Shown here: one piece after another, positions 21,190-33,010 of the stretch | Layout: each line of letters opens with the position of its first letter | How positions within the stretch are numbered: the stretch's first letter is position 1 | Assembly (NCBI GenBank): GCA_023525975.1 | Contig: CM042035.1 | Span: 32,703,001 to 32,767,000, forward strand | Direction of reading: 5' to 3' | Length of the DNA: 64,000 bases | Source of the DNA: Smallanthus sonchifolius | Lineage: Eukaryota; Streptophyta; Magnoliopsida; Asterales; Asteraceae | Program-made: the position numbers and the translations under genes | The notes under the pieces: model-generated | The model's input: the letters and a program-made list of their open reading frames with translations, nothing else | What the model was told of the DNA's origin: nothing | The model's database searches: none

Positions 21190-22550
21190 AATTTCGCCCC
21201 TTCATCTTTGATGAAAAGCGTCTGATCAATGGCCCCCCTTCTGAAGTTGTTGCTAAGTAGATATCCAGATAAAGTTTCATACCAGGCTCTTGGGGCTTGG
21301 TGTAAGCCATAGAGAGCTTTGTCCAGTTTTAAGACCTTATTTGGATGTGCAGGATCAACAAAGCCTGGAGACTGTTTGACATAGACCTCTTCATCAATCG
21401 TGCCATACAGAAAGGCACTCTGATTGGCTTTAGGTGCCTTGCACTCCCTAGCAAAGTGACCCATTTGGTTACAGTTGTAACAACGGATCTTGCTTTTATC
21501 AAGCCCAACTCTGCTGTTTGAGTTGTTGCTTGGAAATGATCTTCCGGTTCTAGAATAGAACCTTTTTGCTCTGAGGGAGAGCATGGCATATGAGTGCTGA
21601 ATATCCATTTCTTCAAGATCATCTGGATGAAAGCATTCCAGATCCTCTTTTATGAAGTACATGCTGCTTGAGTTGTCAGAGACAAAAGCAGTAGAGGTTG
21701 GCTGTTGAGGAGGTGCCTCAAGAAGAAATGGTGATGAGTTAGATTGTGAAGCGGTTGGGGTCTGAGGGTGAGTAACAATGGGAGGATAGTAGCTGCTTGC
21801 ACTAGGACCGGAATGATCAGAGTGAAGCGCTGAGGAGGTAGTGGAGGAAGTGGTAGCTGATTGATAACTGGAGCTCCTTTCTTTAGCTTGAATCATTTCT
21901 AATTCATAGGTTTTGAGCATGCCAAAGAGCTCAGTCATCTGAAGAGTCTTCAGATTCTCTGTTCTTCTGATGGACACAGTGTATAATGTCCAACAACTAG
22001 GAAGAGATCTTATGAACTTCTTGAGAATGTCTTCATTCTCCAGCTTTACCTTGGAGCACTGCAGTTCACCTACAAGATAGGTAAATGTGTTATATAAAAT
22101 AGTTAAGGACTCACCTTCCCTCCAGACGAAGTTCTCATACTGTTGCTTCAGTATGTCCCTTCTGTTCTCTTTGACTTCTTCAGAGCCAGCAAACATCTTC
22201 TCCAGCGCCTCCCAGAGCTCCTTGGCAGTTTTGTAACTTCTGAAGTTGTGAAAAACTTCATTTGGAAGGCACATTTGGATGGCTCCTAGTGCCTTGAAGT
22301 CCACTTCCATTTTCTTGATGTCCTCTTCAGAGTACTTGGAGGTTTCCTTCGGGACTTGTAGCCTTCCACCATCAGCAGAGGCCACCATGGGAATATATGG
22401 ACCCTCCTTGATGGATCTCCACATTCCGTATTCCTGGTAACAGAAGAATCTTTCCATGCGATTTTTCCACATGTCATAGTCTTCTCCAGATACCAACCTT
22501 GGTGGTCGGTTGATGCTGCCAATATCTTCAAAGCCATTGCTCTGTGCCAT
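21190..22550 (-). CDS. gag: Element E gag fused to a piece of reverse transcriptase
   Basis: The start is ATG at 22550 (MAQSNGFEDIGS...), matching P1. An in-frame ATG 30 bases upstream is less likely. Intact UBN2-type gag follows: YDMWKNRMERFFCYQ, LWEALEKMFAGS, LPSCWTLYTVSIRRT, and zinc knuckle CYNCNQMGHFAREC at about 21483-21442. After APKANQ the sequence jumps to SAFLYGTIDEEVYVKQSPGF of RT: a single deletion has removed the gag C terminus, protease, integrase and early RT. It ends out of frame near 21190. Gag up to the knuckle has no stop, so it could still form particles or be packaged. This copy is the least decayed gag in the window. Confidence 0.85.
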
Positions 22551-22647
22551 TTTTGTTTTGATTTTGGGTGACTTGATCAAAGAGAGAGTTTAGAATAGAA
22601 CCAGAGATGATTAGACAAATGTTAGTTTGTTTAATCTGAGCCAAAGC

Positions 22648-22659
22648 TCTGATACCACT
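22648..22659 (-). other. Element E primer binding site
   Basis: Minus strand AGTGGTATCAGA(GC), initiator-Met type, directly after the 5' LTR end CCTACA. Confidence 0.9.
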
Positions 22660-23337
22660 TGTAGGATCGTGAGAATACAAGATGGTTCTGTTCTTAGTTG
22701 AGGTTGGCGGAAACAAAATCAACTACACAATTTATAATCAAGTAAACACAAAGAATACTGATAAACACTGTTGTATTAAGCTTTTGTGAATGCAAAGATT
22801 ACAAGTGAGAAACTCAATGAATAAGTATGACAAGCACTACGAGCACACTTACAATGAAGTGGCAACTCAGTATTTATAGTAACTTAGAATCAAGACAGAC
22901 CCTTGATTCTAAGGATCAGATCGAACACAAGCCGTTGATCTTGTTTATTAATTTACATTACACGTAAAGGCTAATCTAGTTAACTTTACTGAAACGTTTT
23001 CTTTATTCATGATTGTTTGCATGCTTGGAGAAGTGTATTGTTGTCCGTCATTGGTTGACCATAGCGGTTCCTACTGCTTTGAGTCTGTCAGTTGCTTTTG
23101 CAGAAAGGTGTCAGAGACGCTTGGCCTGGATAGTCAGCTGCAGCGTTTGGTTTTCAGTGAATAGAGCTATCAGCTGCTAAGAGTGAAGGTTGCTGCTGGT
23201 AAGCCTATAAGCAGCAAACATGGATGACCGCTGCTGATAAGCCTATCAGCAGCAACTTGTGCTGAATGCAGCTGATAAGCCTATCAGCAGCATTTGTACT
23301 TAGAATAATTTTATAACAATCAGTCTTTGGTTCTACA
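22660..23337 (-). repeat. Element E 5' LTR (678 bp)
   Basis: Nearly identical to 14552-15267 but with three GCTGCTGAT/ATCAGCAGC palindromes (23187-23293) instead of four. The palindrome TTAGAATCAAG (22884-22894) / CTTGATTCTAA (22902-22912) lies about 5 nt from the minus-strand TATA (CTATAAATA, 22879-22871). Confidence 0.95.
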
Positions 23338-23342
23338 AACCA

Positions 23343-24510
23343 TTTATGCAAGAATGCACTACCTCATCTGAGTCTAAGTCCACATGCTCAGACTCCACTG
23401 AAACCAGTGAAGCTCCATCACTCCCTACCATTGCAGTCATTCAAACAAATGGTGCAAGCTCTCTTAGCCTTCAATACCAGTATCTCACCCACAAAACAGA
23501 TCAAAATTAGCTATCCTCCTGAAGGAAGAAAGTAAATTATTGAAAAGGGACAATCCTCAACATCCACAAGCCATCATTCTAATCAACCCAAGAAGGCGTT
23601 CGACATCTGTCATACACCTGGAGAGAGACCTCCATATGTTCAGAAAACATTGGAGGAAGCCACTTTTGAACACAACAAAGCTCATCCTTTGAACATCAAG
23701 GATCTGTTCAAAAGAAAAGATTATGTGTACTTTCAACGAGATAAATCAGCTAAATCTTGTTTTGTCTGTGGCAAATACAACCATACTGCTAGCACCTGCT
23801 TCTACTACCTTCAGCAGCAAAGAAATCTTAAGAAACATGCTTTTGAGAAAACAAACAAGAACAAGAAGGTAAGAAGCTATGAAGCCAAGACAACACAGTT
23901 CAGATAGTCTCTCTCTCCTCTAAGAAACCAGCCCCAAAAACCTCAACAATCCTGCATCATATGTGGTGAATCAGACCTCTTTGCTGCAGATTATAAGTTC
24001 AATCCTTTCAACCAGATCTTTCAACCAGCTTCCATAGCAGTTCAAGATACTCCAAAATAGAAGCCAATATATAGAAGAATTCCCATAGAGAAACCCACTT
24101 TTAATAGAAAGGTAAAGAAGGAGAAGCATGTATCTGTTGAACAATCAGCAACCATCAAAAATGCTGCTAATCATGTGAAGCTAAAGAAGCCCAAAACCAA
24201 GCCTTCAGCAACAACCAAGTCTGCTGCTAATCATGTGAAGTCATCAGCAGCAACCAAGTTTGCTGCTGATCAGCCAAAGTCTTTAGCAGCAAAGTTTGCT
24301 GCTGATCAAGCAAAGACATCAGTATCCAAAGCCACATCTGTTGCTGATAGAATTAAAAGGTCTGGAAAACCATCTCAAAAATGGAAAGCCAAATCCACAG
24401 ACCTTTAAAGCATCATCATCGGGTCCATTGAATGCAAGCATACTGATTCTATTGTTCCAAAGACACACTCACCCAAGTCTGCAAGTTCTTGGGTTCCTCC
24501 CTCTAACTAG
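23343..24510 (+). pseudogene. gag: Element P1 gag, C-terminal segment
   Basis: Continues the gag frame after the E insertion. A second CX2CX4HX4C knuckle, CFVCGKYNHTASTC, is at 23758-23799, and a degenerate third, CIICGESDLFAADY, near 23951. A repetitive Ala/Ser/Lys linker (24150-24345) follows. The segment ends WVPPSN then TAG at 24508. Directly after the stop is the pyrimidine-rich ATCTCTCTCATGTGCAG and then the protease frame, shifted relative to gag. Stops inside the segment (for example 23508, 23905, 24058) show it is dead. Confidence 0.75.
24150..24345 (+). repeat. Family palindrome repeated inside P1 gag coding sequence
   Basis: Four to five repeats of a block such as TCAGCAGCAA, CCAAGT, TTGCTGCTGA (24247-24272). 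This is the same palindrome, with the same centre, as in the non-coding array at 41734-41793. Translated it gives repeats like AATKFAADQ. The gag-pol linker has been invaded by, or derived from, the family palindrome. Confidence 0.8.
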
Positions 24511-24521
24511 ATCTCTCTCAT

Positions 24522-26269
24522 GTGCAGGGACAACAAGGTCACAAGGATAACACCTGGGTTGTAGATAGTGGTTGTTCCAGGCACATAATCGGCAACAGGT
24601 CCATCCTCTTCAATTTCAGACATTTCAATGGAGGATATGTTTTCTTTGGGAGTGATTCAAAGGGAGGATCTATAACTGGACAAGGAACTGTGTCCAATGA
24701 AAGAATACGTATTGAAAGGGTAAACTTTGTCAAAGAATTGGACTTCAATCTCATGAGTGTGTCTCAGATCTGTGATCAAAAGCATTGGATGCTTTTCACA
24801 GACAAAGAATGCTTTGTGCTCTCCCCTGGTTTAAGCAAACTCCCTCCAGAGAAGATTCTACTAACTACTCAAAGAAAAGATAAATTGTATGTGCTTGACA
24901 TGAATGAGGTCACTCCATCTGGAAGTGTCTCTTGTTTTCTATCAAAGGCATCAGTTGATGAATCAGCTCTTTGGCATAGGAGATTAAGCCATGTTAATGT
25001 AAAAACAATCAACAAGCTGGTGATGGGAAATCTTGTCAGAGGTCTTCCTGACAAGGAATTCCAACTTGAAGATTACTACATAGCATGCCTGAAGGGGAAG
25101 CAACACAAGAGTTCCCTCAAGCCCAAGACATTCAATATAAATGACACTCCACTACAGCTGCTGCATATGGATATTTTTGGTCCTACAATGTCATGTCAAT
25201 GGGCAAGAAATCATACTGTCTGGTGATAACTGATGACTATACCAGATTCTCATGGGTATACTTCTTGAGAACTAAAGATGAAACTGCTGAGATTCTCAAA
25301 TCCTACATTATGAGGGTAGAGAATCAAAGCAATCAGAAAGTCAAGGTCATAAGGTGTGATCAAGGCACATAGTTCAAGAACCACACCTTGAACTATTTTT
25401 GTGAGAGCAAGGACATAGAAAGACAATATAGTGCTCCAAGAACTCCTCAACAAAATGGGGTTGCTGAAAGGAGAAACAGAACTCTAATTGAATCAGCAAG
25501 ATCAATGTTGGCTGATTCAAAACTGCCTCTCACATTCTGGGCAGAAGCAGTTAGCACAACTTGTTATATGCAAAATAGAGTTCTCATTGTCAATCCCCTC
25601 AACAAAACACCTTATGAACTATGGTTTAAAAGAGTTCCTTACATTGGATTTCTAAAACCCGTTGGATGTCTATGTACCATTCTCATCACACATGGGGTTC
25701 TTCCTAAGTTTGGTGCAAAATCAGATGAAAGATACTTTGTGGGATATTCCTCTCAATCCAAGGCCTACAGAGTATTCAACTCAAGAACAAGAATAATGGA
25801 AGAATCAACAAATATGGAATGTAGGGAACACATTGCACGTGAAAAGGGTAAAGGACAAGACTGGCTTTTTGATATAGACTCCTTCTCTCATGTATTTGAG
25901 CCTCTTATCTTCTCAAATATGAAGTCTACCTCTTCCAAAGAACTAGCTTCCACATCATCAACTGACTACAGATTGGAATTCAATAGTCCTTTTATAAGAA
26001 TCAAAAGACTATCTACTGATCCTCCATCTGTCGTGGAAGCTATTGAAGCCAGTGAAGCAAGAACAAGTCTTTCTAATGTCACCAGCAGTAGTCTCTCTGA
26101 GAATGAAAATCAAAATACACTTAATGACATCTCTGCAGATGGTGTAGAGGCATCTGCTGCTGATGCTACTACTGATGATGTTGATGCTGTTACTAATATT
26201 GATGACTCTTATACCATGAATGAAGAGTTTCCTGATCAAAATCAAAGCAATCTTGAGCAACGAATATAG
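24522..26269 (+). pseudogene. pol: Element P1 protease and integrase
   Basis: WVVDSGCSRHI with the Copia protease active site VDSGCS at 24561-24578. The GAG-pre-integrase zinc domain follows, LWHRRLSHVN near 24968-24998 with its Cys pair further on (CLKGKQHKS). The frame shifts near 25190. The integrase core continues: RCDQGT (second Asp near 25357) and PQQNGVAERRNRT (Glu near 25465). GKKSYCLVITDDYTRF lies in the shifted frame between them. TAG at 25372 and 26267. After the core comes the usual long, acidic, poorly conserved linker to RT (25900-26260). In life the enzyme would cut the polyprotein and integrate cDNA; this copy cannot be expressed whole. Confidence 0.85.
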
Positions 26270-26863
26270 TTGGATGTTGTTCCAGCACAAAGAATCAACA
26301 AGGAACATCCATTGGAGAATATAATTGGCCAAGTTCAGCAAGGGGTTCAAACAAGAAGCAAAACTCATGAGGCCAATATATGTCTGTATTCCTGCTTTCT
26401 ATCTCAAGTAGAACCGAAGAAGATAGATGAAGCTTTAAAACACAGCAGTTGGAGTGAAACAATGTAGGAAGAGTTGCTGCAATTCAAGAGACAAGAAGTG
26501 TGGACCCTGGTTGATCTTCCACCTGTTCAAACTGCTATTGGCACAAGATGGGTATTCAGAAACAAGCAAGATGAGAGAGGAATTATAGTAAAGAACAAAG
26601 CCAGACTTGTAGCTCAAGGCTACACTCAGGAAGAGGGAGTTGACTATGATGAAGTCTTTGCTCCTGTTGCCAGACCGGAGGCTATCCGGATCTTCTTAGC
26701 CCATGCTGCATCCAAGAGCTTTACTGTTTATCAAATGGATGTCAAGAGTGCCTTTCTGTATGGGAAGATTGGTGAGGAAGTCAATGTTAGACAGCCTCCA
26801 GGCTTTGTAGATCATGCACATCCCAACAAAGTGTTCAAACTAGACAAAGCTCTCTATGGCTTA
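26270..26863 (+). pseudogene. pol: Element P1 reverse transcriptase, N-terminal half
   Basis: WTLVDLPPVQTAIGTRWVF near 26500-26555, KARLVAQGYTQEEGVDYDE near 26599-26655 and QMDVKSAFLYGKI near 26734-26772 are RT motifs of Copia elements. TAG at 26465 fits loss of the Gln in MQEEL. The frame stops at KLDKALYGL because Athila element H is inserted at 26863; the next residues HQAPKAWYETL are found at 40404. Confidence 0.9.
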
Positions 26864-28611
26864 TGATGTGTTAGTATTTACACATCTTTTTGGCACAAAA
26901 CTTCGCTCATTTAATGATCAATTCTTGGTTATATTCAACGTTTAGACACTTATTTGCTTCATTTCCTATTTTGTAGGTTTTTGTGAAGCTTGGTGAATAA
27001 ACAAGAAGATTCCATACAAGTGAAGTTTTAGGGTTTCTGTGATGGAGGCACGGTCGTTCCAAGCTCCAAAACCCTAAGCACGGTCGCGCCCACATCTGGC
27101 ACGACTGCGCCAAGCCAAATTCCAAGGCACAACCGTGCCTTGGCCACCCACGGTCGCGTGTCATCTCGTGAGTCTGAACAACCGTACGTCCTCGATCAGT
27201 GGTACCCAATGGAAGCTACGGATTGGTCAAACCTCTGTCACACGGTCGCGCCAAGACCTAGACACGACCGCGTCCTTGTACTAGGCAAGGTCGTGCCTTC
27301 CCTCTTGGCACGGTCGTGCCTCCCCTTTTCTATTTAAACATAACTTAATTCTCATTCAGACATTCAGCAACCAGGGGAGAAACCTACTGTTCCAGCTCGA
27401 GTTTTCTTTGTTCCAGCCATATTTCAAGATTCTTGGAGAGGATACAACATCAAGAGGATCATCATACATCAACAACAACATCTAGGCTTGGAGGAGTGGT
27501 TTGATTCTTGTTTTCATATCATGTTTCCCTACTTATTTGTAATTTTGATGCTCATGATGAGCTAAAACTCCTGTTCACTTTGGTTTAGATGAAGTTTAGA
27601 TACATTTGACAACATTCATGGATTATTGGCAATTATTGTGTTAATGTTATGACAACCGTATGATTATTCTTTGATGAAATTATGTATTCAAGTATTTTGA
27701 GTTGTTTACAAGACTTGTATTTGTGTAGGTCATATTATGTTGGAAAAATTATGATTTATGCTTATATTCATGGATTGGTGTATGTAATTATACTAGTTTA
27801 TGGCATTTGACTAGGAATGGTGAATGAAGTCTTGTTTATGAATCATTATATTTGTATGTGTAACCATATGCTTATGTTTGGAAAGACAAAGTATTTTATA
27901 TGATGTGTCATATTTAGTATTGTGTTTAACTAGGAATTGTTGACACATCCTCCTAATTTATATAATCTTTATATGAACATTGTATGATGAAGAAATGCAT
28001 ATTGTTGTCTAAATTAATCAACTTGAGGTGGAAAGTGTGTTGTTCATATTATCTTTCCAACTAGTTGTTGGATTAGTGTAACTTAATCGGAAGCTAGTTC
28101 AATCTTTATAAACATTAACATGATTATTAAACACGTGAGCCTCATTGTATGACTTTAGGTGTTTGGTTTGTGTAATTCATGCTAGCTTTCCGAATAGTCA
28201 TTTGATTAGATATCTTTGACGAGAATTTAGTCAATTTATGTATCGTGTATTTGCCATGTTTCTATGAATGTATTGAATGTATTCTAAATGGATTAGACAC
28301 CGAAGTGATATTTTCTCCTTCATTGTTTGATTTGTGACTTTAGTCTAGTTTTATATTCTTACATAATAGTTTAATTAAAAATCAACTTAAACATCTTTTA
28401 CCCATACTTGATTGAATCTTAGTCCCGGTTTATTATCGCATCCCACCGTGTCCACGGATTGATATCCGGTTCTTATCTTTACTATATTTCTATCCGACGG
28501 GTACACTGCCCGGTGTGTGTGATTAGTATTTGGTGAAAACCCTTTTTAAAACTAATTGTGTAAAACACTTATAAAAATATATATATATATATATATAGTT
28601 TACACGCATCA
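26864..28611 (+). repeat. Element H 5' LTR (1748 bp)
   Basis: Palindromes of the GGCACG-GT-CGTGCC type at 27047-27320, including a 9 bp pair CCAAGGCAC/GTGCCTTGG at 27122-27143. The last one ends at 27320, 10 nt before TATTTAAA (27331-27338). The rest is AT-rich, with an AT dinucleotide run at 28579-28597 that accounts for most of the length difference from the 3' LTR. Confidence 0.95.
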
Positions 28612-28617
28612 ATTTTT

Positions 28618-28635
28618 TGGCGCCGTTGCCTGGGA
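28618..28635 (+). other. Element H primer binding site (tRNA-Asp type)
   Basis: TGGCGCCGTTGCCTGGGA, a near match to the Athila PBS complementary to tRNA-Asp, six bases after the LTR end. The T in CCTGGGA replaces the usual G. Confidence 0.9.
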
Positions 28636-28910
28636 TACAGTTTTGCGAGAACGATTGGAATTAATTTTTAGTCATTTAGTATATATATTTTTGTGATTAT
28701 CGTGTTTTTCTTGTTGTTATTTGCAATTTTGTGTGTATAGATATTTTTTTCATTTTACTTGTTATTTTTAGCTTCATTTGTATATATATATATCTTGGTT
28801 TTTATCCCATTTTATTTTTTTATTTTTTTTATTATATTTTATTTTATTTTATTTTTATTTTTGTCTAACTTGTGTTTTCCTTGACCTAGGTTCGCGTATT
28901 TAAATCTAAC
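28636..28910 (+). other. Element H untranslated leader
   Basis: Very T-rich (TTTTATTTTATTTT runs) with no reading frame, up to the gag start. No palindrome array here, unlike the LTR and the region before the extra ORF. Confidence 0.7.
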
Positions 28911-30494
28911 TTGTCGTGCAGATCGTGTATGTTCTCAACTCCCGTCGAGGAGGTTCCTGAGCCGTCTTCCGAGCCGGAGCGTGATCTTCATCGGAGATTG
29001 CGAGCCCGTTCCCGATTTGTGGCCCGGTTACTCGAGTTTGACGAGGTTGTTGTTGGCGAGGTAGAGGAGATGGCGAACGAGGATGCGGGTTGGACGCTTT
29101 CGGATTTTGGCAAACCAACACTTGAGGGTTTGGAATCGAGCATCAATAGGCCGACGGTTGGAGCACATCAGTTCGAGATCAAATCCAGCATTATACAGAT
29201 GGTGCAGAACATGTGTCAGTTCGATGGCAAGGATTACGAGGATCCTAATACTCATTTGGCCGGTTTCTTAGAGATTTGCGCCACTTTCAAAATTCGTGAC
29301 GCTACCGACGATGCTATTTGGCTCCGGTTGTTCCCGTTTTCCCTACGGGATCGAGCCAAGGCTTGGTTACTGTCACTTCCCCCTAGGTCCATTAGTACTT
29401 GGGACCAGATGGCTGCTAAATTCTTAGAAAAGTACTTCCCTCTGGAGAAAACATCAAAGTTGAGGGCTATGATTCTCTCTTTCCAGCAGGACGACTGAGA
29501 GACGATCTATGAGGCGTGGGAGAGATTCAAGGAACCGATGAGGAAAGTTCCCCACCATGGATTGTTGAAGTGGCAGCAGTGTGAGACCTTTTACAATGGT
29601 CTGGAGATGACCGGGAAGCAGCTGATTGATGCATACGCGGGTAGAGACATTGGAACGAAGACACCCCAGGAGGCGTATGACTTGCTAGAGAAGGTGGCAG
29701 CAAAGAGCTACACTCAGCATACTTCCCGAGTGAGAACTCAGAGGCAGGGTGTCCATCACGTGGATGGAATTACCTCTTTAGCTGCCCAGGTGGAAGCACT
29801 TTCCACCAAGATTGATCAGATGCACGTCCACAAGGCCCAGTCCTTGTGTGAGTTTTGTGGTGGGGCGCATCCCACGAGTGCTTGTCAGGTTGGGGATTAG
29901 GGGGCCCACGAGCAGGTTGATTTCATGTCCAACCAGAATCGCCCCCAGAATAATCCCTATAGCAACACATATAATCCGGGGTGGAGGAATCACTCGAATT
30001 TCAGTTCGAAGTCTGGCAACAATAGCCAACAACCACCCGGATTCACTCAGCGCCCCCCATTCCAGCATCAGTCCCACCAGTCTCAGGGACAGAGTTCCCA
30101 GTTTCAACATCAGCAGGGCCAGTTTCAAGGCCAAGGTTCTAGCAGCGGTCCACCACCCGCACCTGAGGGTAAATCCAGTTTAGAGGACATGGTTGCACGG
30201 CTACTTGCCAACTCAGAGAGTCAGAATCAGTTGGCAGAGAAGCAGAACTGGTACATGGAGGAGCGTTTCCACACGCATGAGACTGAGTTGAGGAATCAGA
30301 AAGCTTCGATCCAGACCGTAGAGAACCAGGTCGGGCAGATCGCGCAGATCGCGAAGCTTCTTTCTGAGAGACAGCCAGGTGGCCTGCCTAGCAACACTGA
30401 GCCCAATCCCAATGCTCATGTGAAGGCCATCACTTTGAGGAGCGGTAGAGACACAAGACCGGATCCACAGGTTCCTGTGCACGAGCCATCTTAG
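28911..30494 (+). pseudogene. gag: Element H gag
   Basis: Athila gag in one frame: FEIKSSIIQMVQNMCQFDG near 29172-29230, DPNTHLAGFLEICATFKI near 29244-29298, LFPFSLRDRAKAWLLSLPP near 29330-29385, then YEAWERFKEPMRKVPHHG after a TGA at 29496. CEFCGGAHPTSAC (about 29848-29886) is the zinc knuckle. A Gln/Ser/Pro-rich region with QQGQFQGQG follows. TAG at 29898 and 30492; the latter fits CAG to TAG. I placed the start at the ORF start near 28911 (first ATG in frame), but the true start could be upstream. Gag forms the particle shell and binds RNA. Confidence 0.85.
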
Positions 30495-31406
30495 GAGGAT
30501 GTTGTGATTGAGATTCCTGATGAGACACCGCCGAGGGGTAAATCGGCGAGCACATCGCGCCCTCGCGAGGCTGTGAGAGATTATACTCCCGCCATTCCAT
30601 ACCTAGGCAGATTGAAGAAGCAGAAGATAGAGGAGCAGTATGGTAAGTTTCTAGGGTTGTTTAAGCAGTTGCATATCAACTTACCATTCGTGGAGGCTCT
30701 GGCTCAGATGCCTAAGTATGCGAGATTCTTAAAGGATATCCTCACGAATAAGAGGAAATTGGAGGAGTTATCTCAGGTGACGATGATTGAGGAGTGTTCG
30801 ACGGTGATTCAGAACAAGCTACCGGAGAAGAGACGAGATCCGGGGAGTTTTACCATCCCCTGTTTGATAGGTAGCTTATCGGTTAGCAACACCTTAGCTG
30901 ACCTTGGTGCTAGCATTATCCTCATGCCATATGCGGTCTTTGCTAAGCTTGAGTTGGGAGAACCTACATCGACACGCATGAGTATGCAGCTGGCCGATCG
31001 CTCGGTCAAGTATCCGCGAGGGATAGTGGAGAATATGTTGGTTAAGGTTGATCGTTTTGTGTTTCCTATAGACTTTGTGATTCTGAACATGGATGAGGAC
31101 AAGAATGTCCCTATTATCCTAGGTCGACCGTTCCTGGCCACTGCCAAGGCCCTGATTGATGTGTATTCGGGGAGGCTTACACTGAGGGTGGATGAAGAGG
31201 AAGTGACCTTTGATGTAGGGAGATCCATGCAGCATACCCAGAATCAGGATGATTCATTCTACTTTGTTGAGGCTGTTTATTCTTGTATGAGTGATCATCT
31301 CCAGGACACAGCTGAGGAGGAGTCCCTGGACACCCAGATTGTAGGGGGGAGACATTTGATCCAGTTGGTGAGGATCAGTTTGATGAGCAGTTGCATAGCC
31401 AGGTGA
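30495..31406 (+). pseudogene. Element H protease region
   Basis: Continues the gag frame. PEKRRDPGSFTIPCLIGSL near 30820-30880 leads into the retropepsin motif LADLGASIILMP; the active Asp-Leu-Gly is at 30900-30908, which is the Athila form (DLGAS). The flap and C-terminal motif IILGRPFLATAKALIDV near 31108-31160 are intact. A small indel near 31345 puts the following RT in another frame, so the two ends overlap at 31391-31406. No stop occurs inside the protease itself. Confidence 0.85.
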
Positions 31407-33010
31407 GCTATGAGTTTCCCCAGTGTTCAGCGGTTTTTGCTATGGTTGATAGAGAGTCTGAGCCGATTGAGCGGCCTTCTATTGAGGATCCACCACCTGT
31501 TGAGCTTAAGGAGCTCCCGAGCCATTTGGAGTATGCCTTTTTAGATGGTGAGTCTCGATTACCCGTCATTATCGCCTCTGATTTGACGAGTGATGAGAAG
31601 GAGAGGCTACTGGAGGTGCTGAAGCAGCACAAGCAGGCTATTGCATGGAAGATTATGGACATTAAGGGAATTAATCCCTCTTTCTGTACCCATAAGATCC
31701 TTATGGAGGATGACTACAAGCCCGCTGTGCAGCACCAGAGGAGGTTGAACCCGAACATGCAGGAGGTAGTGAAGAAGGAGGTGATTAAGTTATTGGATGC
31801 TGGTTTGATTTATCCCATCTCCGATTCTCCTTGGGTTAGCCCGGTTAAGGTTGTCCCTAAGAAGGAGGCATGACTGTCATCACCAACTAGAGGAATGAGC
31901 TGATTCCTACTCGTACAGTCACCGGTTGGAGAGTTTGCATCGATTACCGCAAACTCAATGATGCTACTCGGAAAGATCATTTTCCCCTCCCGTTCATTGA
32001 TCAGATGTTGGAGAGATTAGCGGGAAAGATGTTCTATTGTTTCCTGGATGGCTTCCAGATCCCGATTGCTCCTGAGGATCAGGAGAAGACGACATTCACA
32101 AGTCCCTATGGCACATTTGCTTATCGGCGGATGCCCTTTGTATTGTGCAATGCTTCGGCCACTTTCCAGCGTTGCATGGTGGCCATTTTCCATGATATGA
32201 TTGAGGACTCCATGGAGGTTTTCATGGATGACTTTTCTGTGTTTGGGAGTTCCTTTGATCATTACCTCGAGAATCTGGAGAGGATGTTGGCTAGGAGTAA
32301 AGAGGCCAATTTGGTGTTGAACTGGGAGAAATGCCACTTCATGATGAAGGAGGGCATTGTGCTTGGGCACAAGGTTTCACGTGCGGGTATTGAGGTTGAT
32401 AGAGCTAAGATTGACACCATATCTAAGCTGCCCCCGCCGACCTCTGTGAAATCTAATCGGAGCTTCCTTGGTCACGCGGGCTTTTACATGCGTTTTATCA
32501 AAGATTTTTGTAAGATTGCCCGACCGATGACCCAGCTTCTTGAGAAGGAAGCCCAGTTCGTGTTCTCTGACGAGTGCCTTAGTGCATTCGACTTGTTAAA
32601 GGAGAATTAGATGAATGCCCCTATCATGGTGGCTCCTGATTGGAAGCTGCCATTTGAGATCATGTGTGACGCGAGTGACTTCGCTGTTGGGGCGGTCTTA
32701 GTATAGAGGAGAGAGAAGCAGTTTCACCCGATTTACTATGCGAGCAAGACGCTCAATGACGCACAGGAGCATTACACCACGACAGAGAAGGAGCTCCTAG
32801 CTGTTGTCTTCGCTTTCGATAAATTTCGGTCTTATCTCGTCCTATCAAAGACCATTGTATTCACCGATCATGCAGCCCTTCGGCACTTGTTTAGCAAACA
32901 GGATGCCAAACCCCGGCTAATCCGGTGGGTTTTGCTGCTTCAGGAGTTCAACATTGAGATCCGCGATAAGAAGGGCGCGGAAAATGTCGCAGCGGACCAC
33001 ATGTCCCGTC
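31391..33010 (+). pseudogene. pol: Element H reverse transcriptase and RNase H
   Basis: Begins in a second frame (VELKELPSHLEYAFLDG near 31498; YPISDSPWVSPVKVVPKK to 31870), then a one-base insertion near 31868 moves it to a third. That frame carries WRVCIDYRKLNDATRKDHF (31930-31985), the catalytic FMDD at 32221-32232 and CHFMMKEGIVLGHKVS. RNase H follows: CDASDFAVGAVL near 32665-32700 and YTTTEKELLAVVFAFDKFR near 32774-32830. Stops are TAG at 31903, 32608 and 32704; the last fits CAG to TAG. Active-site residues are present but the gene cannot be translated whole. Confidence 0.88.

Larger units (their letters stand above)
14552..23337 (-). mobile_element. Element E: young, internally deleted SIRE-type Copia element, minus strand
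   Basis: Both LTRs (22660-23337 and 14552-15267), PBS, polypurine tract and a perfect 5 bp target duplication AACCA (14547-14551 and 23338-23342). LTRs differ by only a handful of substitutions plus one 38 bp palindrome unit, so it inserted recently. Protease, integrase and most of RT are missing through one deletion that joins gag to late RT. It keeps gag, RNase H and a long extra ORF after pol. It belongs to the same family as its host element P1. Confidence 0.95.

Noticed and set aside
28577..28597. AT dinucleotide run as a functional element
   Set aside because: Simple microsatellite; its length differs between the two H LTRs, as expected from slippage.
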